From assembly GCA_964370855.1 (NCBI GenBank), contig CAYJMF010000002.1, forward strand, positions 153,022-217,021: a stretch of 64,000 nucleotides of DNA, given 5' to 3'. Position numbers and translations under genes: made by a program. Shown here piece by piece: positions 8,818 to 16,892 of the stretch. The notes under the pieces were generated by a model. It ran no database searches. It was not told where the DNA came from and saw nothing but the letters and a program-made list of their open reading frames with translations. Source of the stretch: JAKLKS01 sp964370855. Lineage in GTDB: Bacteria > Planctomycetota > JAJSAM01 > JAKLKS01. Numbering within the stretch: the stretch's first letter is position 1; each line of letters opens with the position of its first letter.

Positions 8818-8961
8818 ACCGTCGGGGGCGCCCGGCTCCGACTCCCGCCAGGCCTTGAGCCGCCGGAGGTCCTCGCCGTCCATCCTGCGTTCCCGCACGC
8901 GGTCGAAGAGGTGATCCCGCAGGGCCGGCGGGAGGTCGGTCCACTGGATCGTCGGGTCAGT
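8818..8961 (-). pseudogene. remnant of a small gene that partners the RHH antitoxin
   Basis: In the minus frame just after the RHH gene, translation gives TIQWTDLPPALRDHLFDRVR, then ERRMDGEDLRRLKAWRESE and PGAPDG, then the similarity stops. This looks like a small uncharacterised family (pattern DLP..L.DHL.DR...R.....DL..L..W....P..P.G) whose members continue with W.KDFG and are often encoded after a ribbon-helix-helix protein. The continuation is absent. An ACG stands where ATG would be expected (8952), right after the RHH stop. I read this as a decayed toxin or partner gene; the family recall is from memory. Confidence 0.4.
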
Positions 8962-9214
8962 CCCCGAAGGTCAGGCGGGCCAGCTCCTCCTTGAGGCGCG
9001 CCTGCTCCGCGGGGTCGTCGGAGCAGGCGAGCCTGTCGGCCAGGTCGAGGAAGCGCCGCTTCTCGGCTTCCTTCGCCGCGAGGCCGGCCTCGACGAGGTC
9101 CACGAGGATCCGGCTGACGCTCGTCCGGCGGGCCTTCGCGAGGGATCTGACGCGGCGGGCGGTCTTCGGCGGGAGCGTCACGCTCAGGCGGACGGCCCTG
9201 TCGGTGGTGGACAT
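8957..9214 (-). CDS. ribbon-helix-helix DNA-binding protein (CopG/Arc-type antitoxin)
   Basis: 85 aa from ATG 9214 (an in-frame ATG at 9229 would overlap the promoter). The N-terminus reads AVRLSVTLPPKTARRVRSLAKARRTSVSRILVDLVEAG with a strand RLSVTLP and two helices, the RHH fold that binds DNA as a dimer and is typical of antitoxins. The C-terminal half (EAEKRRFLDLADRLACSDD) is a charged helix suited to binding a partner. TATAGT ends 6 nt before ATG with no Shine-Dalgarno, so the message is probably leaderless. Its likely partner gene downstream is broken. Confidence 0.75.
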   Translation of the reverse strand: MSTTDRAVRLSVTLPPKTARRVRSLAKARRTSVSRILVDLVEAGLAAKEAEKRRFLDLADRLACSDDPAEQARLKEELARLTFGD

Positions 9215-9215
9215 C

Positions 9216-9237
9216 GCACCACTATACATCAGAGTGC
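9216..9237 (-). promoter_or_regulatory. RHH gene promoter with imperfect dyad
   Basis: On the minus strand TATAGT (9221-9226) is a good -10 element. It is flanked by an imperfect inverted repeat, GCACCACT (9216-9223) against AGAGTGC (9231-9237), so an RHH dimer could bind over the promoter and repress it. Autoregulation is inference. Confidence 0.4.
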
Positions 9238-9408
9238 ATCATCCGTGGAAGGGCCTGGGGGCGGGCTCCCGTCGGGGCCGGGGCTCGGCGGGGCGGCAGG
9301 TCCCTCCTCCCGGGAGGGTGTGACCCGGACTCACCGGGTGGACGGACGTGCCCTTGCACGGAGGGTTGAACGGATCCAGACTCCGTCGGCGCCTTGAGAT
9401 CGGAGCCC

Positions 9409-10554
9409 ATGGACGGGAACCCCACTTCGGCCCGGATCGAGGCGCTGCTGGCCCATCGCGAGTGGGTCCGCCGGATGGCCCTCGTGCTCACCGCCGACGA
9501 GAACGCGGCCGGCGACCTCGAGCAGGATCTCTGGGTCGAGGTGCTGGACGACCCTCCGCAACCCCGGACGTCGATCCGGGGCTGGCTGGCCACGGCGCTT
9601 CGCAGGGACATGCTCGACCGGCGCCGGTCGGAAGCGCGGCGCCTGCGCCGGGAGGTGGCAGCGGCCCGTCCCGAAGCCACGCCCTCGGCGGGGGACCTCG
9701 TGGCGGAAGCCGACGCCCAGCGCAGGGTCGTCCAGGCGGTCGTGGAACTCGATGAGCCGTATCGCACCACCGTTCTCCTCCGCTGGTTCGAGGACCTGAA
9801 GCCGGCGGCCATCGCGAAACGCCAGGGGATCCCGGTCGACACGGTGCGGACGCGCCTCCGGCGCGCCATCGAGAGGCTCCGCGGGAAGCTCATGCGAGAT
9901 GCGGGAGGCGACAGGACGGCCTACCTCGCCGCGCTTCTTCCCCTCGCCCGCCGTGCCGGCGGGACCGAAGCGGCGGTCGGGTCGGGCGCAGCGGCGGCGC
10001 TGGGAGGCATCCTCATGGGGACCGGGACCAAGGTGGCGGTGGCGGCCGGGGCGATCGCCGTCGTGGGCCTCTTCGCCTGGTGGCTGGTTCCCGGTGCAGG
10101 CGACGGACAGGGGACGGGGAGGAGTACGGCAACTCCCGGGCGGCCCGCGAGGACCACAGGCATCGCCCCGGCCCCGGTCATCCCGGACGCGAAGTTCGTC
10201 GGAACACTCGAGCCTCCTCCGTCCGTCGCCGCCACCCCGGATTCCGAATCCGCGACGGGACCTGCCGGGCAGCCGGGCACCGCAGCCCCCTGGATCTCGC
10301 TCCTCGCCAGCCAGCGCGCGGTCGTGAAGAGGCTCGAGGCGGCGGTCCTCCCTCTGCAGGAGTGGTCGGGGGATGCGACCCTCGAGGCGCGACTGCGCGT
10401 GCTCGAGAAGGAGTTCGGCGTCCCCATCTCCTGGGACGCGGGCCTGCCGGGCAGCTTCGCCGCCGTGCCGGTCCCCGCCATGTTCGACGGCGCGTCCCCC
10501 TTCTTCGGAGGCTTCGACAAGGACGGCAAGCCGATGGGGGGAGCGCCGAAGTAG
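9409..10554 (+). CDS. ECF sigma factor with C-terminal membrane segment
   Basis: 381 aa from ATG 9409 (TTG 9394 is an in-frame alternative). Residues about 15-75 are sigma region 2 (GDLEQDLWVEVLDD) and 100-162 region 4 (VVELDEPYRTTVLLRWFEDLKPAAIAKRQGIP in pieces, then DTVRTRLRRAIERLR). Residues about 197-228 hold LGGILMGTGTK and then a hydrophobic helix (VAVAAGAIAVVGLFAWWLV). A Pro/Thr-rich linker and a C-terminal domain follow, with LEARLRVLEKEFGVPISWDA, faintly like an STN module. The tail should lie across the membrane, making the sigma factor its own membrane-tethered regulator. No anti-sigma gene is adjacent. It resembles the two large sigma factors at 39261-46632. Confidence 0.8.
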   Translation: MDGNPTSARIEALLAHREWVRRMALVLTADENAAGDLEQDLWVEVLDDPPQPRTSIRGWLATALRRDMLDRRRSEARRLRREVAAARPEATPSAGDLVAEADAQRRVVQAVVELDEPYRTTVLLRWFEDLKPAAIAKRQGIPVDTVRTRLRRAIERLRGKLMRDAGGDRTAYLAALLPLARRAGGTEAAVGSGAAAALGGILMGTGTKVAVAAGAIAVVGLFAWWLVPGAGDGQGTGRSTATPGRPARTTGIAPAPVIPDAKFVGTLEPPPSVAATPDSESATGPAGQPGTAAPWISLLASQRAVVKRLEAAVLPLQEWSGDATLEARLRVLEKEFGVPISWDAGLPGSFAAVPVPAMFDGASPFFGGFDKDGKPMGGAPK

Positions 10555-10672
10555 ATTCGGCTCCCAGGACCAAGGGGCGGACCGACTGGGTGCGGGGGAC
10601 GAGGCCGTTCTCAACATCCCCCCCGCGCCCCGGGCCTCCCGGGAGGGGGGCAGTTCGGCTATCCTGATCCCC

Positions 10673-12313
10673 ATGCGTGGTACATGCGGGCTCCTCGTCG
10701 CGTTCGGCCTGCTCTTCTCCCTTCCTAGCGCCGCCCGAGGAGGCGACCCGCCTCCCCGGAAAGTCCCCTTGCCGGCCCGGGAGTTTCAGAAGAGGGTGGA
10801 CGCTGCGGTGGTCCGGGGAGTGGCCTGGCTCAAAGGGCGGCAGCAGGGCAGCGGTGGCTATCCGCGTGGTCAGGATGGAGGCGACGGTCCAACGGCGCTC
10901 GCCATCCTCTCGCTGCGGGCATGCGGAGTCCCCGCGGACGACGGCTCCATCAAGTACGGGCTTGCCCATCTCCGACGCGCCTACCCCCCCCAGAAGGAGC
11001 CAAGCATGCAGGGCGACACCTACGGGGTGTCGATCACCCTCCTCGCACTCGAACGCATCTTCACACCGGGGGCCACCGGGGAGAGGAACATCCCCGAGGC
11101 GGACAGGAAGTGGATCGCCTGGCTCGTCCGCTGCCTGGCCAGTACCCAGGGCCCCTCGGGGGGCTTCGGGTACTGCGCCCTGGACTCGAACCCTCGTCAG
11201 TCGGGAAGGGCGCCCTACTGGGACAACTCGAACTCCCAGTACGCCCTCCTTGGCTTGGGGGCCGCGCGCCTCCTCGGAGCCGACCTGGGGACGGACGTCT
11301 GGAAGAAGGCACTTCTTCACTGGATGGAGTGTCAGGAGGAGGACGGGGACCCGGTGATGCTCACCGACGACCCCTTCGACAGCAGGGAGGATGGAGGTTC
11401 ATCCGTCGCGCCCGCGAAGGTTCGAGCCAGGGGGTGGACCTATCGGGGAGGCACCGAGGGAACGGACTACCCGATCGCGACCGGCTCGATGACGGCTGGC
11501 GGGGTCTCCTCCGTGGTCATCTGTCGCCAGGCGCTGTCGGCCGTGGGTGAGTTGCCCACCGACCTCGATGTACGGTCCATGGCGTCCGTGCGGGACGGTC
11601 TCGGGTGGCTCTCCGTGCACTTCTCCGTCACCGGGAATCCGGGAGGCTGGACAGGACCCCCGGGGCGGGAGGAGGCCGAGTTCCAGCACTACTACCTCTA
11701 CGGACTCGAGAAGGCGGCGGACCTCGCGGGGATCCGCACCCTTGGGTCAAGGGAGTGGTACCGGGAAGGGGCGACCCGACTGGTGGAGGAGCAGGCCTCT
11801 GGTGGGTGGTGGGTGGATGGACGGGACATCGCGGACAGGGACTGGACGGGGTTCAAGCGCAACCCCATGGTCGACACCTGCTTCGCCCTGTTGTTCCTCC
11901 GGCGCGCGACCCTTGCTCTCGCGACAGGCACCCCCACGGTATCGGCAATGGAGGCGCTCGACCTCGACGGGGCGGGGTCGCTGGGGGAGAAGCCGTTCCG
12001 GGACCTCTTCGACTTCGTGTTCAAGGGCTACGCCGCCGCCGCCGCGCGGACCCGAATCGAGCGGGCGAAGGACTTCGTCCGGATGGGGAAGCGGGCGGTG
12101 CCGCTGCTGATCCTTCGCCTTGATGACGAGGATGCGACCGTTCGTGGGGCGGCCATCGACGCGCTCCAGCGCACCACGGGTCTCACCCAGGGGTATGATG
12201 CCGCCGCCCCCGTCGAGTCCCGTGCGTCCGCCATCCGCGCATGGGAGAACTGGTGGGCCGCGAAGGGCATCACGATCGTCGCCGATGCCGAGATTGGGCG
12301 GTTCCGGGAGTAG
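10673..12313 (+). CDS. secreted terpene-cyclase/prenyltransferase-fold protein
   Basis: 546 aa with a signal peptide (GLLVAFGLLFSLPSAARG). The body is alpha/alpha-toroid repeat of the squalene-cyclase/prenyltransferase type: AVVRGVAWLKGRQQGSGGYP, GPTALAILSLRACG, SQYALLGLGAARLLG, TGSMTAGGVSSVVICRQAL, and GWWVDGRDIADRDW. The DxDD catalytic motif of real cyclases is not visible, so a binding or scaffold role is more likely; such secreted forms are common in Planctomycetota. Residues about 455-525 add a HEAT-like helical tail. TATCCT ends 7 nt before ATG without a Shine-Dalgarno. Confidence 0.7.
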   Translation: MRGTCGLLVAFGLLFSLPSAARGGDPPPRKVPLPAREFQKRVDAAVVRGVAWLKGRQQGSGGYPRGQDGGDGPTALAILSLRACGVPADDGSIKYGLAHLRRAYPPQKEPSMQGDTYGVSITLLALERIFTPGATGERNIPEADRKWIAWLVRCLASTQGPSGGFGYCALDSNPRQSGRAPYWDNSNSQYALLGLGAARLLGADLGTDVWKKALLHWMECQEEDGDPVMLTDDPFDSREDGGSSVAPAKVRARGWTYRGGTEGTDYPIATGSMTAGGVSSVVICRQALSAVGELPTDLDVRSMASVRDGLGWLSVHFSVTGNPGGWTGPPGREEAEFQHYYLYGLEKAADLAGIRTLGSREWYREGATRLVEEQASGGWWVDGRDIADRDWTGFKRNPMVDTCFALLFLRRATLALATGTPTVSAMEALDLDGAGSLGEKPFRDLFDFVFKGYAAAAARTRIERAKDFVRMGKRAVPLLILRLDDEDATVRGAAIDALQRTTGLTQGYDAAAPVESRASAIRAWENWWAAKGITIVADAEIGRFRE

Positions 12314-12346
12314 GAATTCCCCTTCGCGCCCCGAGCCTCCTGGTAG

Positions 12347-12503
12347 GCAACCCGTTCCGGTTTGAAGGGTTGCACTTGGTACCCCAAGTCGCCTTCCTGT
12401 GTTAACCCGTGCCCCCCGCGGACCGAGAGCGGGGAGAGTCCGAGAGCGATTCGGGCCCTTCCCGGGGGGTTGCAGGTGGACCCCAAGTGCAACCCTCTTC
12501 AAA
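12347..12503. repeat. nested inverted repeats in a gene-free stretch
   Basis: Between 12314 and 12873 there is no gene. GCAACCC (12347) pairs with GGGTTGC (12367), and GGGTTGC (12467) pairs with GCAACCC (12489), giving two local hairpins. At larger scale TTTGAAGGGTTGCACTTGG (12361-12379) is the inverted copy of the segment ending CTTCAAA at 12503, apart from a small indel, so the whole 12361-12503 unit can fold back on itself. The 11-mer TGTTAACCCGT occurs directly repeated at 12400 and 12596. It looks like a small non-autonomous element or a structured transcript; nature unknown. Confidence 0.55.
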
Positions 12504-12635
12504 ACAGAGAGCGGGGCGATCCGGGGGGTGCGCGGAACTCACGACCAGCACGGGAGATACGGAAGGGGTCGAAATGGGGGAGCCCTGCCCCGGGCTGTTA
12601 ACCCGTTCGCCCCGTAGGTTCGCGCCGCGTCGTCT

Positions 12636-12716
12636 TGGCTCCCCAAGCGAGACTCGAACCTGCAGTCCTTTGGTTAACGACTGGCCGCGAATCGACCTCA
12701 CGACTCCGGGGGTCCA
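12636..12716 (-). pseudogene. decayed tRNA-Asn-like sequence
   Basis: The minus strand holds a tRNA 3' half. There is TTGGGGAGCCA (acceptor, discriminator and CCA, 12636-12646), the T-loop GGTTCGAGTCT, and GTTAAC around a GTT anticodon (12672-12677). This matches typical bacterial tRNA-Asn, whose acceptor is TCCCCAA/TTGGGGA. The 5' half does not fit: the expected 5' acceptor is replaced by ACCCCCG, the anticodon stem does not pair, and base 33 is C. I see it as a pseudo-tRNA or an integration scar next to the inverted-repeat element, not a working tRNA. Confidence 0.45.
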
Positions 12717-12873
12717 CCCGGTACTCCTCTCCGAGTCGCGGCGGATCCGCTGGCGCCGCCGATCCGTCTCTGGGATCGCGAAGGCCTCCGGCGGCGATGC
12801 TTCCCGCCCCCCCCCTCCCCCGCCCGGCCCCGATGCCCGGGGTTCGGGCCGGCTTTCCCTTATCCTTTCCCCC

Positions 12874-14634
12874 ATGGCCGCCCCCCTGACCCCGAACGCG
12901 ATGCGCGTGCTGGAGCGGCGCTACCTCCTCCGGGACGGGAAGGGGGCGCTGGCCGAGGATCCCGCGGGGCTCTTCCGCCGCGTCGCCCGCGCCGTCGCCG
13001 CGGCGGAGCGGCGCCTCGGGCCGAAGAAGGACGGCGCCCGCCGCGCCGCCCTCTGGGCGGAGCGGTTCGAGGACGCCATGGCCTCCCTCGAGTTCCTCCC
13101 CAACTCCCCCTGCCTCATGAACGCGGGGACCCCCATCGGCCAGCTCGCCGCCTGCTTCGTGCTCCCCGTCGGCGATTCCCTCCCCCTCATCTTCGACACC
13201 GTCCGCGACATGGCCCTCATCCACCAGAGCGGCGGCGGCGTCGGCTTCGACTTCACCCCCATCCGCCCCCGCGGGGACCTCGTCCGGTCCACCCACGGCG
13301 TCGCCTCCGGCCCCGTCTCCTTCATGGGCGTGTTCGACGCCGCCACGGAGGCCATCAAGCAGGGGGGCCGCCGCCGCGGCGCCAACATGGGGGTCCTCGA
13401 CGCCCGCCACCCCGACATCCTCGAGTTCGTGGACGCCAAGCGGGACCTCCAGCGGCTTCGCAACTTCAACGTCTCCGTCGCCATGCCCGACGCCGTGCTC
13501 CGCGCCGCCTTCGCCGGGAAGGGCTACGCCCTGCGGAGCCCCCGCACCGGGAAGCCCGCCGGCGCCCGCGACGCCGCGGAGCTCCTCGACCGCGTCGCCC
13601 GCGCCGCCTGGGAGTGCGGGGACCCCGGCCTCCTCTTCACGGACGCCATCGCGCGCGGAAACCCCGTCCCCGCCCTCGGCCGCATCGCCGCCACGAACCC
13701 CTGCGGCGAGCAGCCCCTCCTCCCCCACGAGACCTGCACCCTCGGGTCCATCGCGGTCCAGCGCTTCGTCCTCGGCGGCGCCTTCGACCACGACCGCCTG
13801 CGGGAGGCCGTGGACCTCGGCGTCCGGTTCCTCGACGACGTGCTGGAGGCGACCCGCCACCCCCTGGAGGCCGTGCGCCTCGGCACCCGCAGGACGCGGA
13901 AGATCGGCCTCGGCGTCATGGGCTTCGCCGACGCGCTCATCGCCATGGGCATCCCCTACGACGCCCCGGAGGCGCTGTCCGCGGCGACGGACCTCATGGG
14001 GTTCCTCTCCCGGGAGGCGCGGCGGGCGTCGGAGGCGCTGGCGCGGGAGCGGGGACCCTACCCGGCCTTCCGCAGGAGCCGCGACGCGGAGCGCGAGAGG
14101 CGGCCGGTCCGCAACGCCACGCGGACCACGGTGGCCCCGACGGGCACCGTGGCGCTCGTGGCCGGCTGCTCCTCGGGCATCGAGCCGGTCTTCGCCCTTC
14201 TCCACCGCCGCCGGGCCTTCGGCGGGGAGGAGATCCTCGAGGAGGTCCACCCGGCCCTCCTCCCGGCCCTCGACCGCGCAGGTCTCCCGGCGGCGGACTG
14301 GATCCCGAGGATCGCGAGGGCCGGTTCGCTGCGCGCGGCGGGCGGGGAGGTTCCCGAGCGCCTCGCGCGCCTCTTCGTGACCGCCCTCGAGATCCCCCCG
14401 GCCCACCACGTGCGCGTCCAGGCGGCCTTCCAGGCCCGCACCGACTCCGCCGTGTCGAAGACCGTGAACCTCCCGGGCGCGGCGACCCCCGCCGATGTGG
14501 CCGCCGTCTACCGCCTCGCCTGGGAGAGCGGCTGCAAGGGGATCACCGTCTACCGCTACGGCAGCCGGGAGGGGCAGGTGCTCTGCCTCCCCGAGGACGC
14601 GGAGCCCGGGAGCGCGCGGGAGTGCGCGGGGTAG
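12874..14634 (+). CDS. nrdJ: adenosylcobalamin-dependent (class II) ribonucleotide reductase, short form
   Basis: 586 aa. It reduces ribonucleotides to deoxyribonucleotides using a cobalamin-generated thiyl radical. Key parts seen: PNSPCLMNAGTPIGQLAACF with Cys94 (reductant pair), HQSGGGVGFDFTPIRP, KQGGRRRGANMGVLD, TNPCGEQPL with Asn275, Cys277 (thiyl) and Glu279 in the N-x-C-x-E active site, Cys288 in TCTLGSI, and TVAPTGTVALVAGCSSGIEP. The C-terminus has only scattered Cys (LCLP, ECAG). Length is short for the family. TATCCT ends 7 nt before ATG, suggesting a leaderless mRNA. A second, different class II enzyme is at 60951. Confidence 0.9.
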   Translation: MAAPLTPNAMRVLERRYLLRDGKGALAEDPAGLFRRVARAVAAAERRLGPKKDGARRAALWAERFEDAMASLEFLPNSPCLMNAGTPIGQLAACFVLPVGDSLPLIFDTVRDMALIHQSGGGVGFDFTPIRPRGDLVRSTHGVASGPVSFMGVFDAATEAIKQGGRRRGANMGVLDARHPDILEFVDAKRDLQRLRNFNVSVAMPDAVLRAAFAGKGYALRSPRTGKPAGARDAAELLDRVARAAWECGDPGLLFTDAIARGNPVPALGRIAATNPCGEQPLLPHETCTLGSIAVQRFVLGGAFDHDRLREAVDLGVRFLDDVLEATRHPLEAVRLGTRRTRKIGLGVMGFADALIAMGIPYDAPEALSAATDLMGFLSREARRASEALARERGPYPAFRRSRDAERERRPVRNATRTTVAPTGTVALVAGCSSGIEPVFALLHRRRAFGGEEILEEVHPALLPALDRAGLPAADWIPRIARAGSLRAAGGEVPERLARLFVTALEIPPAHHVRVQAAFQARTDSAVSKTVNLPGAATPADVAAVYRLAWESGCKGITVYRYGSREGQVLCLPEDAEPGSARECAG

Positions 14635-14645
14635 GAGGAGGGCGC

Positions 14646-14993
14646 ATGCGCATCGGCCACGTCGAGCTGCCCGTGTCGGACCCGCTCCGGGCCCGCGACT
14701 TCTACGTGGACGTGCTGGGCTTCACCCACGAGGAGACCCAGGGCGGGAGGTTCGTCTGGCTCTCCCTCGACGGGAGGACGGTCCTCCTCAACCCGTCCTA
14801 CGCTCCGCCCGGGAGGGGGTTCCTCGAATCGCCCAACCTCGTGCTCTACGCGGAGGACCTGCATGCCCGGGTCGCGGAGCTCCGTTCGCGCGGGCTGGCG
14901 CTCGAGGGGAAGCCACCCTGCTTCCGCTTCCGGGACCCCGATGGGAACTGGTTCCAGCTCGTGGACCCGCGCGGGGATCACTCGGGGGCCTGA
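14646..14993 (+). CDS. VOC (glyoxalase/bleomycin-resistance fold) protein
   Basis: 115 aa, 11 nt after the nrdJ stop, with GGAGGAGGG before the ATG, so probably co-transcribed. Typical single VOC domain: MRIGHVELPVSDPLRARDFY at the start, VDVLGFTHEE, FVWLSLDGRTVLLNP, LRSRGLALEGKP and FRFRDPDGNWFQLVDP at the end. His5 could be a metal ligand; the C-terminal Glu usual in metal-binding members is Gln here (FQLVDP). Substrate unknown. Confidence 0.8.
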   Translation: MRIGHVELPVSDPLRARDFYVDVLGFTHEETQGGRFVWLSLDGRTVLLNPSYAPPGRGFLESPNLVLYAEDLHARVAELRSRGLALEGKPPCFRFRDPDGNWFQLVDPRGDHSGA

Positions 14994-15014
14994 GCGGCGG
15001 GACCGGCTCCGCCG

Positions 15015-15920
15015 CTACCGCTTGCGCAGCGCCGGGTGCAGGCGGATGGAGCGGAGCCGCGAGCGCAGTTCCGAGGGGGGCAGGATCGCCTCCTCGATGA
15101 CGTACCCCTTCACGGCGTCGAGCTGGGTGAGGTCGTAGTAGCGGTCCATCACCCGGACCCCCTTCGGGCACTCGCCCCAGACGTCGGCGAGGTGCTCCCC
15201 CTCGCGGTGCGGGTCGATGAGGGAGGCCGTGGGGAGCATCTTGAGCCGCCCCGCCACGCAGTAGACCGGCACGCCGGCCCCCGACGCGAGGAGCGCGAGC
15301 CCGCTCGTCCCCACCTTGTTGATGAGCCCCACGGGCGTGAGCGCGTCGGCGCCGAGGAGGACGACGTCCGCCGTCGGGAACACGGAGAAGGCCGCGGCGT
15401 CCACGAAGGCCGTCACCTGGATCCCCGCCTCCGCCAGCTTCCGCGCGAGGATGCGGCCCTCCATGTTGGGCCGCGCCTCGGGACAGAGCACCGTGAAGCG
15501 CCGCCCCTCCTTCGCCGCGAGGAGCAGCGCCTGCTCCACCGTGGAGGAGCGCGAGTACACCATCACCACGGAGTTCCGCCGGACGAGCTTCGCCGCGGTG
15601 CGGGCGGTGCGTTCGCGGTCCTTCGCGGCGGCCTCCACGAAGGCGGTCAGCGCCTCCACGGCCTTCGCGCGGGCCGTGGCGAGGTCCGGGGCGGGGTCCG
15701 ACGCCTTGAGGGCCGCGTCGGCGAGGTGGATGAAGGGGGCCATGGCGGGCTGGGCGTCGGCCACCATGAGCCCCACCTTCGCCAGCGAGGCCGTGAAGGA
15801 CTTGCGCGTGCGCGCCCGGCTGCCCTCGGCGTGATCGCGCAGGACGCGGGCCCCGCGCACGATGAGTTCCGAGGCCCCGCTCAGCGCGTCCGACCTCAGC
15901 TCCTTCACGGGATCTTTCAT
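15015..15920 (-). CDS. eIF-2B alpha/beta/delta family protein (sugar-phosphate isomerase-like)
   Basis: 301 aa. The C-terminal half matches the eIF2B/MtnA/ribose-1,5-bisphosphate isomerase superfamily: VVMVYSRSSTVEQALLLA, FTVLCPEARPNMEGRILA, ADVVLLGADALTPVGLINKVGTSGLALLA and VPVYCVAGRLKMLP, with the conserved Asp in LGADAL. The N-terminal 120 residues are helical, as in the family. Bacterial members of this type are likely sugar-phosphate isomerases, but the substrate cannot be read from sequence. TAGGAT lies 10 nt upstream of the ATG on the minus strand. Divergent from the regulator at 16044. Confidence 0.75.
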   Translation of the reverse strand: MKDPVKELRSDALSGASELIVRGARVLRDHAEGSRARTRKSFTASLAKVGLMVADAQPAMAPFIHLADAALKASDPAPDLATARAKAVEALTAFVEAAAKDRERTARTAAKLVRRNSVVMVYSRSSTVEQALLLAAKEGRRFTVLCPEARPNMEGRILARKLAEAGIQVTAFVDAAAFSVFPTADVVLLGADALTPVGLINKVGTSGLALLASGAGVPVYCVAGRLKMLPTASLIDPHREGEHLADVWGECPKGVRVMDRYYDLTQLDAVKGYVIEEAILPPSELRSRLRSIRLHPALRKR

Positions 15921-16043
15921 GGGAGGATCGATCCTACGGTTCCCCCTCGGCCCCGTCGAGGGAATCACCCATGGGTCCGGGGGGGGCGGTTCCCCGCCTT
16001 CCTCCGCGGGACGGCCCGGGGCCCCCGGTAGGATGGGCCGGCC

Positions 16044-16892
16044 ATGTCCCCCGACAACATCCACATCTTCGTCGTCTCCGACGGCACCGGGGCCACGGCC
16101 TCCGCCATCGTCAAGGCGGGGCTCGTGATGTTCCGCGGCGTCGGCGAGCTCGCCGGGGAGGTGGCCATCACCCGCTTCCCCAACACGCGGACCCGGCGGG
16201 CCGTGGAGCGCATCCTCGACCGCGCGAAGGAGGAGGACGCCTTCGTCGTCCACACCTTCGGCTCCAACGAGCTGCGCAAGGCCTGCGAGGCCGGCGCCCG
16301 GGGGAAGGAGGTCCCCACGGCGGACGTGATCGGGCCCCTCATCGATTCCTTCTCCAAGTTCCTGAAGATGCGTCCCGAGTCCCGCAGCGGCCTCCTCCAC
16401 CAGGTGGACGAGACCTACTTCCGGCGCATCGACGCCGTCGAGTTCGCGGTCATGCACGACGATTCCCGCCAGACCGCGGGCCTGCCCTTCGCGGACATCG
16501 TCCTCGTCGGCGTCTCCCGCACCGGGAAGACCCCGCTCTCCGTCTACCTGGCGCTGGAGGGCTGGCGCGTCGCCAACGTCGCACTCGTGAAGGACCGCCC
16601 CCTCCCGCCGGAGCTCGACAAGGTCCCCCACGAGAAGATCGTCGGGCTCGTCTGCGAACCCTCGCGCCTCGCCGACATCCGCCGCTCCCGCCTGAGGACC
16701 CTCGGACAGGAGCCCACGGACTACGGCGATCCCGATCGCATCGAGGAGGAGATCCAGTGGAGCCGCGCCCTCTTCCGGAAGAGGGGGTGGACGATGCTCG
16801 ACACGACGGAGAAGTCCATCGAGGAGTCCGCCAACGCCGTGCTCGATCGCGTCATCGGCAAGGACCGCTCCGTGAAGGAGATGGGTACGTGA
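16044..16892 (+). CDS. PEP synthase / pyruvate phosphate dikinase regulatory protein
   Basis: 282 aa, full length for the family (DUF299, bifunctional kinase-pyrophosphorylase). It opens IHIFVVSDGTGATASAIVKAG and has the P-loop GVSRTGKTPLSVYLA near residues 150-165, then NVALVKDRPLPPELDKV and the C-terminal TEKSIEESANAVLDRV. These enzymes use ADP to phosphorylate a Thr of PPDK or PEP synthase and so inactivate it, and use phosphate to reverse this. The target gene is not in the window. TAGGAT ends 9 nt before ATG. Its stop overlaps the GTG of the DUF885 gene, so the two are coupled. Confidence 0.9.
   Translation: MSPDNIHIFVVSDGTGATASAIVKAGLVMFRGVGELAGEVAITRFPNTRTRRAVERILDRAKEEDAFVVHTFGSNELRKACEAGARGKEVPTADVIGPLIDSFSKFLKMRPESRSGLLHQVDETYFRRIDAVEFAVMHDDSRQTAGLPFADIVLVGVSRTGKTPLSVYLALEGWRVANVALVKDRPLPPELDKVPHEKIVGLVCEPSRLADIRRSRLRTLGQEPTDYGDPDRIEEEIQWSRALFRKRGWTMLDTTEKSIEESANAVLDRVIGKDRSVKEMGT

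Noticed and set aside
10673..12313. True squalene-hopene cyclase
   Set aside because: It has a signal peptide and toroid repeats but no D-x-D-D motif or QW-rich hopanoid features, so a secreted scaffold is preferred.
12636..12716. Functional tRNA-Asn
   Set aside because: The 5' acceptor and anticodon stem do not pair and base 33 is C; recorded instead as a decayed copy.
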